Assembly (NCBI GenBank): GCA_046545575.1
Contig: JBKGZM010000087.1
Coordinates: 1-7,151 of the forward strand
Origin: JAGXOF01 sp046545575
Lineage (GTDB): Bacteria; Chloroflexota; Dehalococcoidia; SZUA-161; SpSt-899
Reading direction: 5' to 3'
Length of the DNA: 7,151 nt
Shown here piece by piece: positions 1 to 5,240 of the stretch. The notes beneath the pieces are model-generated. The model was given only the letters and a program-made list of their open reading frames with translations. It was not told the DNA's origin and searched no databases. Both the position numbers and the translations under genes were made by a program. How positions within the stretch are numbered: position 1 is the stretch's first letter; each line of letters starts with the position of its first letter.

Positions 1-87
1 CTACCTTCAGGATCCTCTCATTCCAAGTGGTTTAGTTTATGGGGGGAAGGTCAATACGTTACAAAGCGCGAGTTAAGAATGAGTTAA
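1..87 (+). other. possible 3' tail of an upstream gene, frame undecided
   Basis: The first bases are open in all three forward frames, so the end of a gene from outside the window may lie here. One frame runs to a TAA at 74-76 and reads like a plausible protein tail (...DPLIPSGLVYGGK...). A second ends at TAA 85-87, and a third at TAG 33-35, three bases before the ATG at 39. Too little is present to choose between them. If either of the first two is real, it overlaps the ORF that begins at 39. Confidence 0.25.
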
Positions 88-425
88 GACAGGAAGTTCA
101 TTACAACTTTGTCCGGGTTCAGGAAGCATTTACTGAATCCTTTGGACAGCCTGGAATAGGTGGTCCTATTGAGGCCCTCGAGACTTGTGCCTATATTAAG
201 GCCAGAGATAGCGGTATACTACAAGAATGGGGCGATACCATATATTCGGCCGCTTCTGATACCTATCAAATCATTCTTACCATTCATCAGCATCGGAACT
301 TAGGCCACAGCATCCGTGTCTCGAAACAAGGAAACGGGACAATGACGGTTTTAGTATATCCACACCGGCAACAAACAGAGGAGATTGCCGGAGATCCCGA
401 CTTCTCATTAAGCTTCGGGACCTAG
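39..425 (+). CDS. hypothetical protein, 128 aa
   Basis: I do not recognise this protein. The ATG at 39 is the first start after an in-frame TAG at 33-35, and no convincing Shine-Dalgarno precedes it, so the start is uncertain. The N-terminal third is basic and predicted helical (RYKARVKNELRQEVHYNFVRVQEAF). The second half (about residues 70-112) alternates hydrophobic and polar residues in a way that suggests beta strands (TYQIILTIHQH, GTMTVLVYPH). There is no signal peptide, membrane segment, cysteine pair or recognisable catalytic motif. It is followed by 303 bases without a clear gene. It could be a small soluble protein or a chance ORF. The lack of a ribosome-binding site and the short length keep confidence moderate. 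Confidence 0.4.
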   Translation: MGGRSIRYKARVKNELRQEVHYNFVRVQEAFTESFGQPGIGGPIEALETCAYIKARDSGILQEWGDTIYSAASDTYQIILTIHQHRNLGHSIRVSKQGNGTMTVLVYPHRQQTEEIAGDPDFSLSFGT

Positions 426-728
426 AGACTAAGATTAAGGGATAGAGCCCTGAAGTATTGCCAGTGCATGCTCTAATCAATTTATGGTTGGGCATACAGA
501 CGCTTTCATGGTGACAACAGGAGTGCTGGGCAACGATGACGGTCAGATAGTCGCTACTGCGTAATAGGAGGTTCGGAATAGCTGGGGACTCTGTTGTTCG
601 CGAATAAGCCGCTATGGATGTATATGAGATGTACCAACATAATTGCACGCTCTCTCATGCCGTCTAAGGCTGTCTGAGAAAAGAGTATTGGACTTCCTGA
701 GCACTATCCAGAGCGTTATAGATACGAT
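426..728. other. gap with no convincing gene
   Basis: No long ORF with a credible protein is found on either strand. A long - strand ORF crosses it and the preceding gene, but its product is rich in Ser, Arg and Cys without pattern, as expected of a shadow. A 26-codon + strand ORF starts at ATG 484 (MVGHTDAFMVTTGV...) and ends at TAA 562-564. It has no Shine-Dalgarno and could be a gene remnant or chance. I see no clear terminator or promoter. Confidence 0.5.
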
Positions 729-1577
729 ATGGGACTATCAGGTAGAGATATTGAACTCAAGCAATTCAGTGTAGCCGGGCTTGGGTGGATATCATTCACA
801 GCGAAGAGCCTATCGTTCAGTGGGAAAATGCTTCCGCCTGATACGCATTTGACCATCTCTTACGGGAATGAATCCAAGACAGCAGATGCTCATTTAACTA
901 GGCAGCTACTAAGAGGGCAAAAACTCCACGCCACAATCTGTCGAGTGCATCACAGCGATATTCAGAAGTTAAGCGGGTTTGTACGGTCGCGTCTAGAGAA
1001 CCTTCTCGTTCGTCATCTGACTTTGGTGGACCCTGAGCAGTTATCACATGGTAAGTATGTCTTCATTGCATGGCACGACGATATCGCCGAACGAGATGCT
1101 GCCCTCATTGACCCTGTGAAAACTACGGCTCAACAAGCAGTAACGCGGAGGGGCAAAGGCCGGTTTAGGCTATCCACAGACGATGATACGGTTTCAAAGA
1201 TAAGAGAGTGCTTTAGCTCTGGAGTTTTGCCGGAGGAACTGACTCGTTGGCTCGCTCAGAACGCCTATGATCCCCAAGTATTGCAGACAGAAATGAAAGG
1301 TGCCCAAGGAATACTTGTCGGGAATGGAGAACTGTCTATGGTTATTAGTGTTCCTTTTGAGGATGGATCGGTCAGTACGTTTAGACTCGATTCGTCCTCA
1401 GTGGACCGAATCCAGGAAGATGTCTTGACTTGTGTCACACAGTCTGAACTTGGTAGGAGTCTTCTGACTCAATATCATATATGCTTGGATTGCCTTCAAC
1501 GGGCGAGTAGGCAGGCTGACGTTAATTCTCGCGCCCCAATCTTGATCGGGTGCTTCGAGCAGAGACGCAGCGAATGA
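729..1577 (+). CDS. hypothetical protein, 282 aa, unrecognised family
   Basis: This is a long uninterrupted ORF with a sensible residue mix, so a real protein is likely, but I do not recognise the family. The ATG at 729 is the first start after an in-frame TGA at 675-677; no Shine-Dalgarno precedes it. M34 (828) is an alternative behind a weak GTGGG. Residues 10-75 look like a beta-rich domain (GLGWISFTAKSLSF, HLTISYG, LHATICRVHH). Residues 76-100 are helical, with a short hydrophobic strand at 109-116 (KYVFIAWH). Residues 152-182 look helical, and 192-220 form a probable strand pair (GILVGN, LSMVISVPFEDGSVSTFRL). The C-terminal region (225-260) is helical and holds a lone CLDC pair at 252-255. 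There are no transmembrane segments or signal peptide, so it is probably cytosolic. It stands alone, about 300 bases from the ORF before and 230-280 bases from the gene after. Confidence 0.65.
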   Translation: MGLSGRDIELKQFSVAGLGWISFTAKSLSFSGKMLPPDTHLTISYGNESKTADAHLTRQLLRGQKLHATICRVHHSDIQKLSGFVRSRLENLLVRHLTLVDPEQLSHGKYVFIAWHDDIAERDAALIDPVKTTAQQAVTRRGKGRFRLSTDDDTVSKIRECFSSGVLPEELTRWLAQNAYDPQVLQTEMKGAQGILVGNGELSMVISVPFEDGSVSTFRLDSSSVDRIQEDVLTCVTQSELGRSLLTQYHICLDCLQRASRQADVNSRAPILIGCFEQRRSE

Positions 1578-1688
1578 TTCTCTCTACCGGTCATGCTTCC
1601 CCACATGGTTAGCGACGTACGAGGGCCGATGCATGAGCTTAACACTTAACCCGAGTACGCAGCTGAAAAGCGGTGCCTCAATGTGATG

Positions 1689-1710
1689 CAACAATCCTCG
1701 GTTTTGTTAC
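1689..1710 (+). repeat. 22-nt element, copy 1 (CAACAATC-N5-TTTTTGTTAC type)
   Basis: The arms CAACAATC and TTTTGTTAC flank a variable centre. A second copy with identical arms and the same total length is at 2635-2656; 17 of 22 bases match overall, with only the centre different. AACAA and TTGTT within the arms are inverted, so each copy is also a weak dyad. Both lie upstream of protein-coding genes on the + strand. It may be a regulator site or a short dispersed repeat. The function is inferred only from position. Confidence 0.35.
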
Positions 1711-1748
1711 GTGGGTTGCACTGGCCTCGGTTATCTGGTACCCTCGGT
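1696..1748 (+). repeat. three CCTCGGT direct repeats
   Basis: CCTCGGT occurs at 1696-1702, 1725-1731 and 1742-1748, the first two followed by T. Three exact heptamers within 53 bases, all on one strand and ending about 55 bases before the ATG at 1804, could be binding sites for a regulator of that gene. Spacings are 29 and 17 bases, not a fixed helical phase. The first overlaps the 22-nt element at 1689. Confidence 0.3.
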
Positions 1749-1751
1749 ACC
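1737..1751. other. GGTACC-CTC-GGTACC hairpin
   Basis: Two GGTACC hexamers are separated by three bases, giving a perfect 6-bp stem with a 3-nt loop. It sits about 50-100 bases before the next gene and is followed by AAAAGGGGG, not a T run, so it is not a classic intrinsic terminator on either strand. It may be an operator or a leader stem; function unknown. Confidence 0.3.
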
Positions 1752-1841
1752 AAAAGGGGGCTCTCGTACTGTCAAAACAGCGATAGTTAGGTTACGTTAA
1801 AGTATGAGCTTTGGCGACCATACTGGTATTTGGCTGAAGCT

Positions 1842-1847
1842 GGGAGG
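1842..1847 (+). promoter_or_regulatory. Shine-Dalgarno GGGAGG deciding the GTG 1855 start
   Basis: GGGAGG stands 7 bases before an in-frame GTG at 1855-1857. The ATG at 1804, the only upstream alternative (an in-frame TAA is at 1798-1800), is preceded by GTTACGTTAAAGT with no good match to the anti-Shine-Dalgarno. Confidence 0.45.
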
Positions 1848-1854
1848 TCCGATC

Positions 1855-2541
1855 GTGAGGAGAGACTCAACCGAACAGGCGATTGCTAAGCGAATTGCTG
1901 AGCTATGCCAGAACTTTGCTCGCTATCTTGGACATTTTGATGCCGAGGAGCGGTTTGCCGGCCCAAGCCTCTATTTTCACCGACGCACAATCGAGCGCCG
2001 AAAAGAGCTTAATAGCGCTCTACTAGCGATTAAAGATGAACGTTTTCGAGAATACCTATATGCCACGCTCGCTGCTTGGGGCTTGGTTCGGATGGGCGGA
2101 GTCAAGATGCATGACTTCGCGAGATTTACGCAGACTTTGCATCGCTGCGCTACCAATATTGAAGCACTCGAAGGGGTACAAATAGACACTCTATCTGCCC
2201 CCGAGGTTGCTTCTGTGGCTGAGCAGATTTGCAATGTCATTGGAAAGTTGGATATTACTGACGCAACAGCGAAAATCGTCCCTGGTACCAAAGCCCTGCA
2301 TCACCTGTTGCCGGAACTCGTTCCACCGATAGACAGAGAGCATATCGGACGCTTCTTTGGTTGGCAACCTGGCCGGATGCAAGACCACCGGCAACCGTTC
2401 ATAGACATGTTTCCCCGCTTTTGTCATATAGCGCGCACGGTCAACCCGTCACAGTATGTCGGAACCGGAGAATGGCGTACGAGTCGAACAAAGGCGCTCG
2501 ACAATGCGATTCTGGGATACTCCCTAGCCCATAGGACCTGA
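1855..2541 (+). CDS. uncharacterised helical protein with TKALHH...LVPPIDR signature
   Basis: I recognise the pattern but no proven function. The family hallmarks are seen in order (numbered from the upstream ATG at 1804): FAGPSLYFHRRT (51-62), YLYATLAAWGLVRMGG (84-99), TKALHHLLPELVPPIDR (162-178) and WRTSRTKALDNAI (224-236). The third block, with K, H, P and D, resembles the SK.LH...P.L.P..D motif of several uncharacterised helical, helix-hairpin-helix-like families; this link is inferred. The protein appears entirely helical and soluble, with no catalytic metal motif. ATG 1804 lacks a Shine-Dalgarno. GTG 1855, in frame, has GGGAGG at 1842-1847 with a 7-base gap and gives 228 aa beginning just before the conserved part, so I prefer it; the longer form would be 245 aa. 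It lies 262 bases or more after the previous ORF and 282 before gdhA, so it is probably its own transcription unit. Confidence 0.75.
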   Translation: MRRDSTEQAIAKRIAELCQNFARYLGHFDAEERFAGPSLYFHRRTIERRKELNSALLAIKDERFREYLYATLAAWGLVRMGGVKMHDFARFTQTLHRCATNIEALEGVQIDTLSAPEVASVAEQICNVIGKLDITDATAKIVPGTKALHHLLPELVPPIDREHIGRFFGWQPGRMQDHRQPFIDMFPRFCHIARTVNPSQYVGTGEWRTSRTKALDNAILGYSLAHRT

Positions 2542-2560
2542 GGGGTCGCACAGCTTTACA

Positions 2561-2580
2561 CTGAACCGAATAGGTTCCAG
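2561..2580 (+). terminator. stem-loop after the 1855-2541 gene, weak terminator candidate
   Basis: CTGAACC pairs with GGTTC-C-AG around a GAATA loop, giving a 7-bp stem with one bulged C, about 20 bases after the stop codon. It is followed by TTGGGT and not by a T tract, so intrinsic termination would be weak. Confidence 0.25.
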
Positions 2581-2634
2581 TTGGGTCTCAGGCAACACAA
2601 GGGCTGAATTGCCGGGCGGGACATGAGGCTCACT

Positions 2635-2656
2635 CAACAATCACTCATTTTGTTAC
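2635..2656 (+). repeat. 22-nt element, copy 2
   Basis: The arms CAACAATC and TTTTGTTAC are identical to those of copy 1 at 1689-1710, around a different 5-base centre. It lies about 70 bases before the proposed gdhA -10 element, where an activator or repressor could bind. Confidence 0.35.
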
Positions 2657-2680
2657 CGACTGCTTTTAATCATGCAGTTG
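2657..2680. promoter_or_regulatory. dyad CGACTGC-N10-GCAGTTG upstream of gdhA
   Basis: ACTGC and GCAGT are perfect inverted arms around TTTTAATCAT; one G-T wobble and one more pair extend the RNA form to 7 bp. It directly abuts the 22-nt repeat and ends about 45 bases before the proposed -10, a usual place for an activator site. No T run follows, so a terminator is unlikely. Confidence 0.3.
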
Positions 2681-2722
2681 AACCGCCACAATTACTTCTC
2701 CGTTTCGTTGCCTTCCTAACAG

Positions 2723-2731
2723 TGTTATACT
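2723..2731 (+). promoter_or_regulatory. gdhA: extended -10 promoter element (TGTTATACT) for gdhA
   Basis: TG-T-TATACT matches the extended -10 consensus TGnTATAAT with one mismatch in the hexamer. No good -35 is seen 16-18 bases upstream, as is usual for extended -10 promoters. Transcription would start near 2738, giving a leader of about 85 bases before the ATG at 2824. It is the best promoter match before gdhA. Confidence 0.45.
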
Positions 2732-2748
2732 CTGTTTACCTGACTCTC

Positions 2749-2778
2749 GGGCTGCAGCCCCTGGATTTAGGCTTCCAG
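2749..2778 (+). promoter_or_regulatory. leader palindrome GGGCTGCAGCCC and adjacent stem-loop
   Basis: GGGCTGCAGCCC (2749-2760) is a perfect 12-bp palindrome that starts about 10 bases after the inferred transcription start, a typical place for a repressor operator. It abuts CTGGA-N8-TCCAG (2761-2778), a 5-bp stem. As an alternative, AGCC (2756-2759) could pair with GGCT. Either a protein site or leader RNA structure is possible; no known regulator is recognised. Confidence 0.3.
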
Positions 2779-2823
2779 AGAGGATGACGGTCACCTATGC
2801 GAATACGATAGTTGGAGGTGTCT

Positions 2824-4080
2824 ATGACCACAACAACCGATGAGCAAGCGTTCAATAATGTAAGAAAGTTGATCAGCGACGTGTGTGATCGAATAAGTGT
2901 CAGCGAAGAGTGCCGTCTAAGATTGAGTGAATGTGAGAGAGAGCTAACAGTTCATTTCCCGGTGAGAATGGACGATGGACGAGTGAATATATTCACTGGC
3001 TTCAGGATCGTGCATAACGACTCCCGGGGACCAGGGAAAGGTGGCATTCGCTATCATCCGGAAGTTAACGTGGACGAGGTAAGGGCCCTGGCAGCTTTGA
3101 TGACCTTGAAAAGCGCTGTTGCCAATATTCCGTACGGTGGTGCCAAAGGAGGGGTGATTTGTGACCCTAAGGCTTTATCTCAGGGGGAGCTGGAGCGCTT
3201 GACACGGCGTTACACAGCTGAAATCAGCCTCTTGGTAGGCCCTGAAACCGACATCCCAGCTCCTGATGTCGGCACCAATCCTCAAGTCATGGCTTGGATC
3301 ATGGACACATACAGCATGGGTAAAGGGCACTCAGTACCAGCCGTTACTACGGGCAAGCCAATTGAAATAGGGGGCAGCAAAGGGAGGTTTGAGGCCACTG
3401 GTCGAGGTTGTATGCTTACAGCACTGTTAGCAGCCCAACATCTGAATGTTAATGTTGACGAAGCTACGGTAGTCGTGCAAGGTTTCGGAAATGTGGGTTT
3501 CACGGCAGCCAGATTGCTTGCCGAAAAGGGTTGTCGGGTAATTGCGATAAGCGATTCAACGGGCGGAGTCTACAATTCGAAAGGCATTAACCTGGAACGT
3601 CTACATGCTCATAAAGTGGACACAGGCTCACTAGCTGGTTTCGAAGAGGGCGAAACTATAACCAACAGCGAACTCCTGACTCTACAGTGTGATATCCTTG
3701 TACCGGCAGCACTCGCTCGTCAGATAGTGGAATCAAACGCCGATTCTGTGCAAGCAAGAATAATCGTTGAGGGTGCTAATGGGCCGATCACGCCTGAGGC
3801 TGACGGGATATTGCGTGATAATGGGAAATTCGTGGTTCCCGATATCTTGGCCAATACGGGTGGTGTGATAGTCTCCTATCTTGAATGGGTGCAGGGTTTG
3901 CAGTTCTTATTTTGGGATGAAAGTGAAGTGAATGACTATCTGGAGAGAATTCTCACTGATGCCTTCGAGAATTTGTGTGAGATGAGTAGCCAAGAGCGTG
4001 TAGACATGAGAACCGCAGCCTACATGCTGGCAATTCGCCGGTTAGAAGCTGCTATTATTGCTAGAGGCATATACCCGTAA
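2824..4080 (+). CDS. gdhA: glutamate dehydrogenase, NAD(P)-dependent
   Basis: This cytosolic enzyme interconverts glutamate with 2-oxoglutarate and ammonium, linking carbon and nitrogen metabolism; it works as a hexamer in the family. The 418-aa length matches the family. Numbered from ATG 2824: the substrate-binding block GPGKGGIRYH lies at about 69-78, K96 is in MTLKSAV, the catalytic lysine K108 is in PYGGAKGG, and the catalytic aspartate D148 is in PAPDVGT. The C-terminal Rossmann domain starts with EATGRG and carries GFGNVG at 220-225. The second strand ends in AISDS; this acidic residue hints at NAD over NADP but does not prove it. VEGANGPITPEAD and PDILANTGGVIVSYLEW are intact family blocks. 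A TTG at 2812 would add four residues, but GGAGGTG at 2814-2820 is an ideal Shine-Dalgarno for ATG 2824. No truncation or frameshift is seen. The gene seems to have its own promoter. Leucine dehydrogenase is a relative, but the motifs favour glutamate. Confidence 0.96.
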   Translation: MTTTTDEQAFNNVRKLISDVCDRISVSEECRLRLSECERELTVHFPVRMDDGRVNIFTGFRIVHNDSRGPGKGGIRYHPEVNVDEVRALAALMTLKSAVANIPYGGAKGGVICDPKALSQGELERLTRRYTAEISLLVGPETDIPAPDVGTNPQVMAWIMDTYSMGKGHSVPAVTTGKPIEIGGSKGRFEATGRGCMLTALLAAQHLNVNVDEATVVVQGFGNVGFTAARLLAEKGCRVIAISDSTGGVYNSKGINLERLHAHKVDTGSLAGFEEGETITNSELLTLQCDILVPAALARQIVESNADSVQARIIVEGANGPITPEADGILRDNGKFVVPDILANTGGVIVSYLEWVQGLQFLFWDESEVNDYLERILTDAFENLCEMSSQERVDMRTAAYMLAIRRLEAAIIARGIYP

Positions 4081-4112
4081 TTCGAAATCGCCGAGAAAGC
4101 GTTAGGAACATG

Positions 4113-4129
4113 GCCAACTTCGGGTTGGC
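4113..4129 (+). terminator. GCCAAC-TTCGG-GTTGGC hairpin after gdhA
   Basis: A perfect 6-bp stem with a UUCG-type loop lies 32 bases after the gdhA stop. The following ACTCAGGTACTTC is not a T tract, so it may protect the 3' end of the mRNA or act as a weak terminator. Confidence 0.35.
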
Positions 4130-4220
4130 ACTCAGGTACTTCACTGTGTTACCAATCTCAGTGCCCACGATCATTTTTGGCTTGTTGGCAGATGACGAAG
4201 AAGCCTCTAACCAATCGCTG

Positions 4221-4247
4221 CAGGGGACACCGTAAACGGCACCCCTG
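4221..4247 (+). other. strong stem-loop CAGGGG...CCCCTG with inner CCG/CGG
   Basis: The outer stem CAGGGG/CCCCTG is 6 bp and perfect. A 3-by-2 internal loop (ACA/CA) leads to an inner stem CCG/CGG capped by a four-base loop TAAA. No T run follows on either strand. Its plan resembles the hairpin at 5021-5052 on the other side of the thioesterase gene. It could be a dispersed palindromic repeat or a leader RNA element. Confidence 0.4.
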
Positions 4248-4419
4248 AGCTCAACGTTAGCCATAGAGAAAACATAGAAGGGAGACTTACCTTTTGAAGA
4301 CAGGAATTTCCAGCGCAAAGATCCTTCCCATAGTCATTCTGGCTGTTCATTTGTAGAAGTTAGGATTTGAACCATCGGACAGTGTAAGATTGCTGCAGAG
4401 TAGTAGATATGACACAGCG

Positions 4420-4424
4420 AGGAG
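4420..4424 (+). promoter_or_regulatory. Shine-Dalgarno AGGAG for the thioesterase gene
   Basis: AGGAG lies 6 bases before ATG 4431 and is the clear ribosome-binding site that fixes this start. Confidence 0.6.
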
Positions 4425-4430
4425 ATAATT

Positions 4431-4898
4431 ATGGAAGCCTCAAACAACGAAGAACAGTTGATATCAATAATGACCGCGTACTTCAACGAACAGATTCCGT
4501 TCAATAAGGTTCTCGGTATTAAAGTGGAATCGATGGGGAGGAACTCGGTAAGCGCTTCATTTGAAATGCGTGTCGAACTGCTTGGTCATTATGTACGCAA
4601 AATGCTGCATGGCGGAGTTATTTCATCTGTTATAGACATCACAGGTGGGTTGTCTGCCGTAATGAGCATCAAACGAAATACGGCCGATGAGAGTCCGAAA
4701 GCAAGACGGGAAATGGCTGATCAGCTGAGCACTCTCGACCTTCGTGTTGATTTCCTGCGCCCGGCTACCGGGAAGCGCTTTGTTGCTAAAGCGTACCCGC
4801 TGAGAACGGGTAAAAGAATTGCCGTTATACGGACTGAACTGAGGAACGATCAGGATGATGTAGTCGCAGTCGGTACTTCTACATATGTACATGCTTGA
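4431..4898 (+). CDS. YigI-like hotdog-fold acyl-CoA thioesterase
   Basis: A single-domain PaaI/YigI-type hotdog protein of 155 aa that probably hydrolyses acyl-CoA thioesters in the cytosol. The key block is LHGGVISSVIDITGG at 59-73, with the HGG turn and D69 on the central helix, as in the family. IPFNKVLGIKVE (22-33), DLRVDFLRP (103-111) and the C-terminal strand VAVGTSTYV follow the order I know from E. coli YigI, which has a very similar layout including the insert between the helix and DLRVDYLRPG (here about 81-101, charged). The family acts on medium- and long-chain acyl-CoA; the substrate here is not shown. ATG 4431 has AGGAG at 4420-4424 with a 6-base gap. It is followed by a convergent MFS gene about 315 bases away. 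Confidence 0.9.
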   Translation: MEASNNEEQLISIMTAYFNEQIPFNKVLGIKVESMGRNSVSASFEMRVELLGHYVRKMLHGGVISSVIDITGGLSAVMSIKRNTADESPKARREMADQLSTLDLRVDFLRPATGKRFVAKAYPLRTGKRIAVIRTELRNDQDDVVAVGTSTYVHA

Positions 4899-5003
4899 TC
4901 GGCCCCTTGGAATCGGATCATGTTTTAGAGTATGACTGCAAGAGGAACCGGGGTCAGCCCTTGATATTTGAATTGGCAATATAAATTCATGATATCATTA
5001 ACT

Positions 5004-5017
5004 TGACTAACAAGTCA
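5004..5017. promoter_or_regulatory. operator-like dyad TGACT-AACA-AGTCA
   Basis: Perfect 5-bp inverted half-sites with a 4-base spacer, overlapping a second dyad ACTTG-N5-CAAGT at 5001-5015. The size and symmetry fit TetR-family operators, but no regulator gene lies in the window. It stands about 45 bases before the extended -10 at 5060. Confidence 0.35.
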
Positions 5018-5020
5018 TTG

Positions 5021-5052
5021 GAGCCAATCGGCCATAAAGCGGCCTCTGGCTC
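5021..5052 (+). other. 32-nt stem-loop GAGCCA...TGGCTC with inner GGCC/GGCC
   Basis: The outer 6-bp stem GAGCCA/TGGCTC is perfect. A 3-by-2 internal loop (ATC/TC) leads to an inner GGCC/GGCC stem with a 7-base loop that contains TAAA. AATTCTGTG follows, so it is at best a poor intrinsic terminator for the thioesterase gene. Its plan matches the hairpin at 4221-4247. Confidence 0.4.
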
Positions 5053-5059
5053 AATTCTG

Positions 5060-5068
5060 TGTTATGCT
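5060..5068 (+). promoter_or_regulatory. extended -10 element TGTTATGCT
   Basis: TG-T-TATGCT resembles the gdhA element TGTTATACT. It precedes a strong Shine-Dalgarno by 10 bases and would start a + strand transcript near 5075, towards the small ORFs. No -35 match is visible. Confidence 0.3.
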
Positions 5069-5078
5069 TCATCCCTCT

Positions 5079-5118
5079 GAGGGAGGTTCCAATGCCAGAT
5101 GGATCTAACTGGACATGA
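5079..5118 (+). promoter_or_regulatory. strong Shine-Dalgarno and 8-codon ORF coupled to a second ATG
   Basis: GAGGGAGG (5079-5086) lies 5 bases before ATG 5092, which opens only MPDGSNWT and stops at TGA 5116-5118. The ATG of the next ORF (5115-5117) overlaps this stop as ATGA, the usual sign of translational coupling. It may be a leader peptide or an N-terminal remnant shifted by an indel. Confidence 0.3.
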
Positions 5119-5240
5119 AGTATTTTATTGATGACGAAGTATACAATTGTCCATTTTGTTTCATGGGTAACAGAAAGACCCTCGGGGTTTCCAGGCCTAT
5201 CACTCGGACACCATCTAAAACCTACCACGCTCAAAAGTAG
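5115..5240 (+). pseudogene. possible remnant of a zinc-ribbon (CPFC) protein gene
   Basis: A 41-codon ORF begins MKYFIDDEVYNCPFC and ends at TAG 5238-5240, overlapping the last 26 bases of the convergent MFS gene. The N-terminal VYNCPFC is typical of the first knuckle (CxxC) of zinc-ribbon proteins, but the second cysteine pair is missing. The residues after about position 20 look unstructured, and read through MFS antisense sequence at the end. Upstream lie a strong Shine-Dalgarno, an extended -10 and an operator-like dyad. I infer a truncated or decayed gene whose 3' part was replaced or deleted. A functional 41-aa peptide or chance are the alternatives. Confidence 0.3.
5173..5192 (-). terminator. 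weak terminator candidate of the MFS gene
   Basis: On the - strand ACCC-CGA-GGGT forms a small stem, extended by flanking GAA/TTC with a bulge, followed by CTTTCTGTT. It lies about 25 bases after the MFS stop. The stem is short and the T tract interrupted, so efficiency would be modest. Confidence 0.3.

Larger units (their letters stand above)
4081..4430. other. 350-base gap between gdhA and the thioesterase gene
   Basis: No credible gene is seen; a - strand ORF here runs back into gdhA and has no homology I recognise. The gap contains two stem-loops, listed separately, and the thioesterase Shine-Dalgarno. No consensus promoter with a proper spacer was found: TTGAAC at 4367-4372 lacks a -10 at 16-18 bases. 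Co-transcription with gdhA cannot be excluded. Confidence 0.5.
4899..5214. other. gap between the convergent thioesterase and MFS genes
   Basis: This is more ordered than expected between two convergent genes. In + order it holds an ATGATATCAT palindrome (4989-4998), an operator-like dyad, a 32-nt hairpin, an extended -10, a strong Shine-Dalgarno, an 8-residue ORF and a small CPFC ORF, each listed separately. A - strand ORF at 5007-5234 is judged a shadow. Confidence 0.5.

Noticed and set aside
277..648. 123-codon - strand ORF
   Set aside because: It overlaps the 39-425 ORF and its product is an unpatterned Ser/Arg/Cys-rich sequence without a ribosome-binding site.
1..2541. A defence or mobile island made of the three unknown ORFs
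   Set aside because: No nuclease, helicase, integrase, toxin-antitoxin or repeat boundary is visible, and the wide gaps argue against one operon.
4061..4318. 85-codon - strand ORF between gdhA and the thioesterase gene
   Set aside because: It runs into the gdhA 3' end, shows no recognisable motif and contains the hairpin at 4221-4247.
4352..4380. A tRNA-like T-loop (GGTTCAAATCC) on the - strand
   Set aside because: The T stem does not pair (GATGG against CCTAA), no acceptor, D or anticodon arm is found in the adjoining 80 bases, so it is a chance match.
4896..4926. Terminator after the thioesterase gene (TGATC...GATCA then TGTTTT)
   Set aside because: The stem is only 5 bp with a 15-base loop and the T run is short, so it is not convincing.
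4961..4985. Promoter TTGATA / TATAAA
   Set aside because: The spacer is 13 bases, too short for a sigma-70 promoter.
5007..5234. 75-codon - strand ORF downstream of the MFS gene
   Set aside because: It overlaps the MFS 3' end, has no start signals of its own and its product shows no pattern.
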